Of a stretch of 64,000 bases of DNA, positions 16,700-25,929 are shown piece by piece. Source of the stretch: Pseudescherichia sp031998825. Lineage in GTDB: Bacteria > Pseudomonadota > Gammaproteobacteria > Enterobacterales > Enterobacteriaceae. The DNA is taken from the NCBI RefSeq assembly GCF_031998825.1, contig NZ_DAMACX010000008.1:1-64000 (forward strand). The letters run 5' to 3'. Positions within the stretch are counted from its first letter, which is position 1. The number at the start of each line of letters is the position of its first letter. A program made the position numbers and the translations under genes. The notes beneath the pieces were generated by a model. That model searched no databases. It saw only the letters and a program-made list of their open reading frames with translations, and was not told the DNA's origin.

Positions 16700-18466
16700 A
16701 TGACGCAAACATTTATCCCCGGCAAAGATGCCGCTCTGGAAGACTCCATCGCCCGCTTCCAGCAGAAACTGCTCGATCTTGGCTTCGATATTGAAGAGGC
16801 CTCCTGGCTGAACCCGGTTCCTAACGTCTGGTCCGTGCATATTCGCGATAAGGCCTGCGCACTCTGCTTTACTAACGGTAAAGGCGCCACTAAAAAGGCG
16901 GCGTTGGCTTCGGCCCTTGGCGAGTATTTCGAGCGTCTCTCTACCAACTACTTCTTTGCTGACTTCTGGCTGGGCGATGAGATCGCTAACGGCCCGTTTG
17001 TGCACTATCCCAATGAGAAGTGGTTCCCGCTGCCGGAAGATGACTCCCTGCCGGAAGGTATTCTCGACGCCCGCCTGCGTGCATTCTACGATCCGGAAGG
17101 CGAGCTGGCCGCCGGTATGCTGATCGACCTGCAGTCCGGCAACGAAGCGCGCGGCATCTGCGGTCTGCCGTTTACCCGTCAGTCCGATCAGCAGACGGTC
17201 TACATTCCGATGAACATCGTCGGTAACCTCTACGTCTCCAACGGCATGTCCGCCGGTAACACCCGCAACGAAGCCCGCGTACAGGGTCTGTCGGAAGTGT
17301 TTGAGCGTCATATCAAGAACCGCATCATTGCGGAAAGCATCAGCCTGCCGGAGATCCCGCAGGAGGTGCTGGCCCGCTACCCGGGCGTGGTGGAGTCCAT
17401 TGCCACTCTGGAAGCGGAAGGTTTCCCTATCTTTGCCTATGACGCCTCGCTGGGCGGTAAGTACCCGGTGATCTGCGTCGTGCTGTTTAACCCGGCGAAC
17501 GGCACCTGCTTCGCCTCCTTCGGCGCACACCCTGACTTTGGCGTGGCGCTGGAGCGTACGGTGACCGAACTGCTGCAGGGCCGTGGCCTGAAGGATCTCG
17601 ACGTCTTTACCCCGCCAACCTTTGACGACGAAGAGGTGGCCGAGCACGCTAACCTGGAGACTCACTTTATCGACTCCAGCGGCCTGATCTCCTGGGATAT
17701 GTTCAAGCAGGACGCCGACTATCCGTTCGTAGACTGGAGCTTCTCTGGTACGACCGAAGAGGAGTTCGCCACCCTGATGGCGATCTTCCGTGCCGAGGAC
17801 AAAGAGGTCTACATCGCCGACTACGAGCACCTGAGCGTCTACGCCTGCCGTATTATCGTGCCGGGCATGTCCGACATCTATCCGGCAGAGGATCTCTGGC
17901 TGGCAAACAACAGCATGGGCAGCCATCTGCGCGAAACCCTTCTTGCCCTGCCGGGCAGTGAGTGGGAGAAAGAGGCCTACCTCGACCTGATCGCCCAGCT
18001 GGACGAAGAGGGTCACGATGACTTTACCCGCGTGCGCGAGCTGCTGGGTATTGCCACCGGGAAAGACAACGGCTGGTACACCCTGCGTATTGGCGAGCTG
18101 AAGGCGATGCTGGCCCTGGCGGGTGGCGATCTCGATCAGGCCCTGATCTGGACCGAGTGGACGATGGAGTTTAACGCCTCCGTGTTTACTCCAGCGCGGG
18201 CGAACTACTACCGTTGCCTGCAGACCCTGCTGCTGCTGGCGCAGGAAGAGGATCGCCAGCCGCTGCAGTATCTCAACGCCTTTGTCCGCATGTACGGCGC
18301 TGAGGCGGTTGAAGCGGCCAGCGCGGCGATGAGCGGTGAAGCACCGTTCTATGGTCTGCAGGCGGCAGACGGTACACTGGAAGCATTCCCGGCTCACCGC
18401 TCTCTGCTGGCAGCCTATGGGAAGCTGCAGCGAGCGAAACAGGCTTTCTGGCCAAAAGAAGCGTAA
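16700..18466 (+). CDS. ycaO: YcaO, ATP-dependent cyclodehydratase-family protein (ribosomal S12 thiomethylation accessory factor)
   Basis: 588 residues from the ATG giving MTQTFIPGKD, the family start; E. coli YcaO is 586. The N-terminal two-thirds is the YcaO ATP-binding domain: GKGATKKAALASALGEYFER (about residues 63-82) and NEARVQGLSEVFER near residues 191-204 hold the glutamates used for Mg-ATP binding. The C-terminal third is the TPR-like extension typical of enterobacterial YcaO. In E. coli it assists RimO in beta-methylthiolation of S12; the family also makes azolines and thioamides in natural products. No peptide substrate gene is nearby, so the housekeeping role is favoured. A terminator follows. 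Confidence 0.95.
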   Translation: MTQTFIPGKDAALEDSIARFQQKLLDLGFDIEEASWLNPVPNVWSVHIRDKACALCFTNGKGATKKAALASALGEYFERLSTNYFFADFWLGDEIANGPFVHYPNEKWFPLPEDDSLPEGILDARLRAFYDPEGELAAGMLIDLQSGNEARGICGLPFTRQSDQQTVYIPMNIVGNLYVSNGMSAGNTRNEARVQGLSEVFERHIKNRIIAESISLPEIPQEVLARYPGVVESIATLEAEGFPIFAYDASLGGKYPVICVVLFNPANGTCFASFGAHPDFGVALERTVTELLQGRGLKDLDVFTPPTFDDEEVAEHANLETHFIDSSGLISWDMFKQDADYPFVDWSFSGTTEEEFATLMAIFRAEDKEVYIADYEHLSVYACRIIVPGMSDIYPAEDLWLANNSMGSHLRETLLALPGSEWEKEAYLDLIAQLDEEGHDDFTRVRELLGIATGKDNGWYTLRIGELKAMLALAGGDLDQALIWTEWTMEFNASVFTPARANYYRCLQTLLLLAQEEDRQPLQYLNAFVRMYGAEAVEAASAAMSGEAPFYGLQAADGTLEAFPAHRSLLAAYGKLQRAKQAFWPKEA

Positions 18467-18511
18467 ATAACACTATAAGCTGTAGGCGTATTGCGACAGC
18501 CAGGCTATATT

Positions 18512-18540
18512 ACGGGGCAATTTCATTGCCCCGTTTTTTA
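18512..18540 (+). terminator. Rho-independent terminator of ycaO
   Basis: ACGGGGCAAT (18512-18521), loop TTC and ATTGCCCCGT (18525-18534) form a perfect 10-bp stem followed by TTTTTA. It isolates ycaO from the focA-pfl promoter region. Confidence 0.92.
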
Positions 18541-18864
18541 TATATATTGGCAACGAATTATAAATGTAATAATTAGGTTACTCATAAGTAATATTCTTTA
18601 TTAATACTCAGACATATTGTTAATTTTTGGCAGAATTACTCCATTGTAATTAACGCACCCGCAGCGATAACAAAAAAATATTCAAAATATTTTATAATTC
18701 TTAAACTTTATTTATTAAATAAAAATCAATAAGTTATCAATAAAAAGACCTAAAACCACAGCGTCTAAGAGGTTATAAGACGGACGAGATATGATCCATA
18801 TCAAGTTCTCTCCTATAATGCTTTGTTAGTATCTCATCGCCAACTTAATGAAGAGAGAGTTAGT
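18541..18864 (+). promoter_or_regulatory. focA-pflB upstream regulatory region with an IHF-like site and an FNR-like box
   Basis: An AT-rich gene-free stretch. AATCAATAAGTTA at 18724-18736 matches the IHF consensus WATCAANNNNTTR at every specified base. ATGATCCATATCAA at 18791-18804 matches the FNR consensus TTGAT-N4-ATCAA except for its first base. A perfect TATAAT lies at 18814-18819. In E. coli the pfl promoters are controlled by FNR, ArcA and IHF, so the layout fits. The FNR-to-(-10) spacing does not give the classic -41.5 position relative to this -10, so which promoter it serves is uncertain. Confidence 0.7.
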
Positions 18865-19722
18865 GTGAAAGCTGACAACCCTTTTGATTTGATACTTCCC
18901 CCTGCGATGGCAAAAGTTGCCGAAGAGGCGGGTGTCTATAAAGCGACAAAGCGTCCGATGACGACGTTCTTCCTGGCGATCACCGCCGGGGTGTTCATCT
19001 CCATCGCCTTCGTTTTCTATATTACTTCCACTACCGGCACGGCCGCGATGCCTTACGGCGTTGCCAAGCTGATTGGCGGGATCTGCTTCTCACTGGGCCT
19101 GATTTTGTGCGTTATCTGCGGTGCGGATCTCTTTACCTCGACGGTACTTATCGTGGTGGCAAAGGCCAGCGGCAAAATCACCTGGGGCCAGCTGGCACGC
19201 AACTGGATCAACGTGTACGTTGGCAACCTGGTTGGCTGTCTGCTCTTTGTGCTGCTGATGTGGCTCTCCGGTGAGTACATGACCGCTAACGGCGGCTGGG
19301 GGCTTAACGTCCTGCAAACTGCTGACCACAAAATGCACCATACTTTTATTGAAGCCGTCGCCCTCGGCATTCTGGCAAACCTGATGGTCTGTCTGGCCGT
19401 GTGGATGAGCTACTCAGGCCGCAGCCTGATGGACAAAGCCATGATTATGGTGCTGCCGGTCGCCATGTTTGTTGCCAGCGGCTTTGAGCACAGCATCGCA
19501 AACATGTTCCTGATCCCGCTGGGTATCGTGATTCGTGATTTTGCTACGCCGGAGTTCTGGACCGCAGTCGGTTCATCTCCAGACAATTTTTCTCATCTGA
19601 CCGTGATGAACTTCATAACCGATAACCTGATCCCCGTTACAATTGGGAACATTATTGGTGGGGGTTTACTGGTTGGGTTGACATACTGGGTCATTTACCT
19701 GCGTGGCGATAACCATCATTGA
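18865..19722 (+). CDS. focA: Formate channel FocA
   Basis: 285 residues from the GTG at 18865 behind AGAGAGAG, the same start and length as E. coli FocA. FocA is a pentameric inner-membrane channel that exports formate in fermentation and imports it as the pH falls. Six hydrophobic helices are visible. Thr91 (GADLFT) and His209 (GFEHSIAN) are the residues that gate and protonate formate. The cytoplasmic N-terminal helix, which touches PflB in E. coli, is intact. It is followed 51 bases later by pflB in one operon. Confidence 0.97.
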   Translation: MKADNPFDLILPPAMAKVAEEAGVYKATKRPMTTFFLAITAGVFISIAFVFYITSTTGTAAMPYGVAKLIGGICFSLGLILCVICGADLFTSTVLIVVAKASGKITWGQLARNWINVYVGNLVGCLLFVLLMWLSGEYMTANGGWGLNVLQTADHKMHHTFIEAVALGILANLMVCLAVWMSYSGRSLMDKAMIMVLPVAMFVASGFEHSIANMFLIPLGIVIRDFATPEFWTAVGSSPDNFSHLTVMNFITDNLIPVTIGNIIGGGLLVGLTYWVIYLRGDNHH

Positions 19723-19773
19723 TGGCTGTCCCAGGCAGTAAATAAAAAATCCACTTAAGAAGGTAGGTGTTAC

Positions 19774-22056
<2,283 letters not shown>

Positions 22057-22080
22057 TGGTTGACTGAAAAAGCGTACAAT

Positions 22081-22108
22081 AAAGGCTCCACGATCGTGGG
22101 GCCTTTTT
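22081..22108 (+). terminator. Rho-independent terminator after pflB
   Basis: AAAGGCTCCACGA (22081-22093) and TCGTGGGGCCTTT (22094-22106) form an almost perfect long stem followed by T residues. It separates the abundant pflB transcript from pflA. Confidence 0.88.
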
Positions 22109-22182
22109 AGTAAACGCGCCCTCTCCTACGAGCCTGCTTTGCCAACTGTCCTGCCCGGGGCCGCTGGCAAAACAGACTTAAA

Positions 22183-22232
22183 CACAGCGGAAAGCTGTGC
22201 AAAAACAGGCCCGGGATGGGCCATATCCGGAG
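22183..22232 (+). promoter_or_regulatory. Structured pflA leader with GGA-loop hairpins (candidate CsrA-binding region)
   Basis: Two perfect small hairpins precede pflA: CACAGC-GGAAA-GCTGTG (22183-22199) and GGCCC-GGGAT-GGGCC (22208-22222). Each loop contains GGA, at 22189-22191 and 22214-22216. The Shine-Dalgarno GGAG (22229-22232) supplies a third GGA, 9 bases before the ATG. GGA in hairpin loops together with one in the ribosome site is the usual layout of CsrA/RsmA targets. The structure is seen directly; the regulator is inferred. Confidence 0.5.
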
Positions 22233-22241
22233 AACCTCGCA

Positions 22242-22982
22242 ATGTCAGTTATCGGTCGCATTCACTCCTTTGAATCCTGTGGCACAGTTGATGGCCCGGG
22301 GATCCGTTTTATCACCTTCTTTCAGGGCTGCCTGATGCGCTGCCTCTACTGCCACAACCGTGATACCTGGGACACCCACGGCGGCAAAGAGATCACCGTT
22401 GAAGAGCTGATGAAAGAGGTCGTGACCTATCGCCACTTTATGAACGCCTCCGGCGGCGGCGTAACGGCGTCCGGCGGTGAAGCTATCCTGCAGGCCGAGT
22501 TTGTGCGCGACTGGTTCCGCGCCTGCCATCAGGAGGGCATTCACACCTGTCTGGATACCAACGGCTTCGTACGTCGTTACGATCCGGTCATCGACGAGCT
22601 GCTGGAGGTCACCGACCTGGTGATGCTCGATCTCAAACAGATGAACGATGAGATCCACCAGAACCTGGTCGGCGTCTCGAACCACCGCACGCTGGAGTTC
22701 GCCCAGTATCTGTCGAAAAAGAACATTAACGTCTGGATCCGCTACGTGGTGGTACCGGGCTGGTCAGACGACGACGACTCGGCGCACCGCCTGGGTGAGT
22801 TTACCCGCGATATGGGCAACGTTGAGAAGATTGAGCTGCTGCCCTATCACGAGCTGGGCAAGCACAAATGGGTGGCGATGGGCGAGGAGTACAAGCTTGA
22901 TGGCGTTCACCCGCCGAAGAAAGAGACCATGGACCGCGTGAAAGGCATCCTCGAGCAGTACGGCCACAAGGTGATGTATTAA
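22242..22982 (+). CDS. pflA: Pyruvate formate-lyase 1-activating enzyme
   Basis: 246 residues. PflA is a radical-SAM enzyme that abstracts a hydrogen from the PflB glycine to create the glycyl radical. The cluster motif CLMRCLYC (Cys30, Cys34, Cys37, a CX3CX2C) is present, followed by GGG and ASGGEA segments that bind SAM. The start is the ATG after CCGGAGAACCTCGCA, giving MSVIGRIHSFES as in E. coli. It lies 185 bases after pflB, beyond a terminator, so it probably has its own promoter. ycaD is convergent downstream. Confidence 0.97.
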   Translation: MSVIGRIHSFESCGTVDGPGIRFITFFQGCLMRCLYCHNRDTWDTHGGKEITVEELMKEVVTYRHFMNASGGGVTASGGEAILQAEFVRDWFRACHQEGIHTCLDTNGFVRRYDPVIDELLEVTDLVMLDLKQMNDEIHQNLVGVSNHRTLEFAQYLSKKNINVWIRYVVVPGWSDDDDSAHRLGEFTRDMGNVEKIELLPYHELGKHKWVAMGEEYKLDGVHPPKKETMDRVKGILEQYGHKVMY

Positions 22983-22996
22983 CGCAATCACGTCAT

Positions 22997-23026
22997 GTAG
23001 GCCCGGCAAGCAGAGCGCCGCCGGGC
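22997..23026. repeat. REP (repetitive extragenic palindrome) unit between pflA and ycaD
   Basis: GTAGGCCCGGCAAGC followed by GCGCCGCCGGGC is the typical enterobacterial REP hairpin. It lies in the 52-base gap between the convergent ends of pflA and ycaD. Confidence 0.75.
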
Positions 23027-23034
23027 AAAAGAGT

Positions 23035-24183
23035 TTAGGCGTGTGCCACGGGCGTCGGATGCTGGCCCGCTTTGCGCAGCAGCATCATCAGGTAGATAAA
23101 CGACACGCTGGCAATCATGACAAAGAGCAGGTTGTCGGAATAGCTCTGCATCAGCATCGAAGTCAGGGTCGGCCCCAGCAGACTGCCTACGGTATAGCTA
23201 AGCAGCAGCGCCTGGTTCATCGCCACCAGCTGATGCGGCTCCACTTTTTCACAGGCCCAGGCCATCGCTACCGGGTAGAGCGTAAAGCCAGCCGCGCCCA
23301 GCACGAACAGCGCCGGAGCCATCGCGGCGTTGCCGAGCATCGCCAGACAGCCGACGATCACTACAAAGACCTGCACACGCAGCACCAGCAGGCGGCCAAA
23401 GCGGTCCGCCAGCTTGCCCACCGGCCACTGACCGAAAATACCGGCGCTGATCAGCACCGCCATCCAGAAGCCGATCCCGGCATCGCTAACGCCGTGATGG
23501 TTCAGCCACAGTGGCATCAGGCCATACAGCGAGCCAAGAATAATCCCTGAAATGACGCAGCCGTTAACGCCCAGACGCGCCTGGCGCAGACGCAGCATCG
23601 GCCACATCGTCGTCGCCTCCTGATGCTCGCTATGCTCGTTGACGATGCGGGTAAAGAGCAGCGGCAGGATAGCGGCCAGGATCAGCGCGGTAGCCCATGG
23701 GAGAACCTGCATCAGCCCGGTCGGCAGCTTGCTGACCATCAGCTGGCCCAGCACCGTACCGACGTAATAGATCATCATATAGGCAGCCAGCAGGCGGCCA
23801 CGGTTGCGGGAGGTGCCGCTGCACATCAGGCCGCTCTCTACCACGACCCAGATCATCGCGCAGCCCACGCCAGCCACGAACCGCCATATCATCCAGCTCC
23901 AGAAGCCCACCATCAGGCCCATCCCGACGCAGCCAGCGGCAAAAATCAGCGAGGCGATATAGTAGCTGCGGTTGAAGCCGAAGCGTTTGATCAGGCGTCC
24001 GCAGAGCAGCGTGCCCAACAGGTTGCCGGTGAAAAAGGCGGAGCCAACCATACCTACCTGCCACGTCGGCAAGTTTTCATGGGCGAGCCAAAGCGGCACG
24101 AGCGTATTTAGCGTCGCGATTGACAGAGTCAATAACAGCAGCCCACAGAGCAACATTAGCACCGGGCGGGTATAGATAGGCAT
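23035..24183 (-). CDS. ycaD: YcaD, putative major facilitator superfamily transporter
   Basis: 382 residues with about twelve hydrophobic helices, the MFS layout. GRLIKRFGFNR near residues 62-72 matches the loop 2-3 signature, and the C-terminal half has its own GKLADRFGRL copy. E. coli YcaD has the same length and its substrate is unknown. It is convergent with pflA. E. coli carries ycaMNK between ycaD and pflA; here they are neighbours. Confidence 0.92.
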   Translation of the reverse strand: MPIYTRPVLMLLCGLLLLTLSIATLNTLVPLWLAHENLPTWQVGMVGSAFFTGNLLGTLLCGRLIKRFGFNRSYYIASLIFAAGCVGMGLMVGFWSWMIWRFVAGVGCAMIWVVVESGLMCSGTSRNRGRLLAAYMMIYYVGTVLGQLMVSKLPTGLMQVLPWATALILAAILPLLFTRIVNEHSEHQEATTMWPMLRLRQARLGVNGCVISGIILGSLYGLMPLWLNHHGVSDAGIGFWMAVLISAGIFGQWPVGKLADRFGRLLVLRVQVFVVIVGCLAMLGNAAMAPALFVLGAAGFTLYPVAMAWACEKVEPHQLVAMNQALLLSYTVGSLLGPTLTSMLMQSYSDNLLFVMIASVSFIYLMMLLRKAGQHPTPVAHA

Positions 24184-24436
24184 GGATATAAACCGTGAGG
24201 AAGTTCTGATTTCGAGCGCATCATGCCACCGGCAAAAACATTGTCAATTGGCGCGAATGGCCGCATAAGCGCCTTTTTGACCGTTCGATTTGAAATACTG
24301 ATTATCACAGGTGAAACGCAGCGGGATAATCTTATTAACTAAATGATTATATTAATAATAACAAAACATCCCGGGCCTGCGTTTAGTTGAAAAATTTCAT
24401 GGTTGAAGCTGCCATTTTTTTGCGGCCTCTTTATCT

Positions 24437-25300
24437 TTAGCCAGCGACCGCCATGCCGACGGTCATATGCAGGCCATAAAATACGCCGCGACCAATGAGT
24501 TCTCCTACCAGCAGCAGTGCAAATGCCACAGAGAGCAGCGACACCGTAGGCATTTTTCCGGCAACCTGCGGTACAATCCAGCAGCACAGAGCCACCGCAA
24601 GCATGACGGTGCGCCACGCCATCAACGAGCCGTAATCAGGCACCAGAGCAGATGCCTGCTGCACGGCACTGTGGATCGTCGCTAACTCCGTCCCCTGCAT
24701 AATTGACACGATAGCGCTGGCAATCAGCGCCACCACGGACACCGCTGGCAGCAGGCGCATCGCCCAGCCATCGATCCCGGCGATACGCAAAAGTAGATAG
24801 CCCAGCAGCGGTCCCCCCATCAGCATAGTCAGGAAGAAGCTCAGCGGTGTCCAGATGCTGTACCAGGTGGGTACCGTATCGATGCTGTTATAGACGCGCA
24901 CCATCATCCAGACAAAAACCACGCCCAGTATCATCGTGACCACCAGCCAGAGAGCGCGTAACCCAGGCACCAGCTTGTGCATCACTGCCAGCAGCCAGCC
25001 TAGCCCGCCCACGGCAAAAAAGATCGACCCGCTGGCAATTTCATTGCTTAAAGCGGATGCACCTAGCTGGTTAAGGGAGTTAAAGGCGCGTATCGGCGAG
25101 CCAAGGTGCAGCACAGAGGCGATAAATCCAACACCCATCAGCACCCACAGCCCCAGCATACAGGCAGTAACCCGCTGCTGCGCCTCGGGGGCAAATCCTC
25201 CTTTTAAAAGGGCAAATGCCAGAACGATAAAACCGCCTACCACGCACTGCCCGAAAACCGTGAAAATCATCAACGGCCACTCATGCCATCCGCTTCCCAT
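24437..25300 (-). CDS. dmsC: DMSO reductase membrane anchor subunit DmsC
   Basis: 287 residues, the E. coli length, from the ATG at 25298-25300. DmsC is an eight-helix inner-membrane protein that oxidises menaquinol and passes electrons to DmsB. Hydrophobic helices are visible throughout, starting with MGSGWHEWPLMIFTVFGQC. It begins one base after the dmsB stop, so it is tightly coupled. E. coli has ycaC downstream; here a 253-base AT-rich gap leads to ycaD. Confidence 0.95.
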   Translation of the reverse strand: MGSGWHEWPLMIFTVFGQCVVGGFIVLAFALLKGGFAPEAQQRVTACMLGLWVLMGVGFIASVLHLGSPIRAFNSLNQLGASALSNEIASGSIFFAVGGLGWLLAVMHKLVPGLRALWLVVTMILGVVFVWMMVRVYNSIDTVPTWYSIWTPLSFFLTMLMGGPLLGYLLLRIAGIDGWAMRLLPAVSVVALIASAIVSIMQGTELATIHSAVQQASALVPDYGSLMAWRTVMLAVALCCWIVPQVAGKMPTVSLLSVAFALLLVGELIGRGVFYGLHMTVGMAVAG

Positions 25301-25301
25301 C

Positions 25302-25919
25302 TCACACCTCCTCCGGGTTCGCCAGATAGCCCGTTGTATCCCCGATTGGGCGGCAGTTGGCGTTGGGTTTAATAACGATGTTGGGTTTCGTGAAGTGCGC
25401 GCCCGGCAACGGAGCCACGGCGGCCAGTTCACCGTACTGTTTACGCAGCATCTCGATGGGGCCAAAATCCAGTGCCCGCAGCGGGCAGGACTCAACGCAG
25501 ATCGGTTTTTTCCCCTCCGTAACGCGATCGTGGCAGCCGTCGCATTTGGTCATATGGCCCTTATCGGCGTTGTACTGCGGCGCGCCATAGGGACAGGCCA
25601 TATGGCAATAGCGGCAGCCGATGCAGACCTCCTCGTTGACGACCACAAAACCGTCTTCACGTTTGTGCATCGCCCCGCTCGGACACACCTTGGTACAGGC
25701 AGGATCGTCGCAGTGATTGCACGAAATGGAGAGGTAGTAAGCGAAAACGTTCTGCCGCCAGACGCCGTTATCTTCCTGCCACTCACCGCCTGCATACTCA
25801 TAGATGCGGCGAAAGCTGACCTGCGGCGTCAAATCCTTATAGTCTTTACAGGCCAGCTCGCAGGTTTTACACCCGGTGCAGCGGCTGGAATCAATAAAAA
25901 ATCCATACTGTGTTGCCAT
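25302..25919 (-). CDS. dmsB: DMSO reductase iron-sulfur subunit DmsB
   Basis: 205 residues with four [4Fe-4S] cysteine groups: Cys14, Cys17, Cys20 and Cys24 (CTGCKTCELAC), then CNHCDDPACTKVCP, CIGCRYCHMACP, and the CDGC/CVESCP pair. It carries electrons from DmsC to the molybdenum subunit DmsA. The length matches E. coli DmsB. It lies 10 bases after dmsA and 1 base before dmsC in the dmsABC operon. Confidence 0.97.
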   Translation of the reverse strand: MATQYGFFIDSSRCTGCKTCELACKDYKDLTPQVSFRRIYEYAGGEWQEDNGVWRQNVFAYYLSISCNHCDDPACTKVCPSGAMHKREDGFVVVNEEVCIGCRYCHMACPYGAPQYNADKGHMTKCDGCHDRVTEGKKPICVESCPLRALDFGPIEMLRKQYGELAAVAPLPGAHFTKPNIVIKPNANCRPIGDTTGYLANPEEV

Positions 25920-25929
25920 CGGTTACTCC

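Noticed and set aside
16664..18397. A 577-codon open frame antisense to ycaO
   Set aside because: It is fully inside a well-recognised gene with conserved motifs, no ribosome site was found, and its composition fits a codon-bias shadow.
16700..18466. YcaO considered as part of a thiazole/oxazole-modified peptide cluster
   Set aside because: There is no E1-like partner, dehydrogenase or precursor peptide gene nearby. Sequence and context match the housekeeping YcaO of E. coli.
24184..24436. AT-rich gap between dmsC and ycaD considered as a small gene or sRNA
   Set aside because: No credible start, ribosome site, terminator hairpin or promoter pair was seen. It probably holds only the ycaD promoter region.
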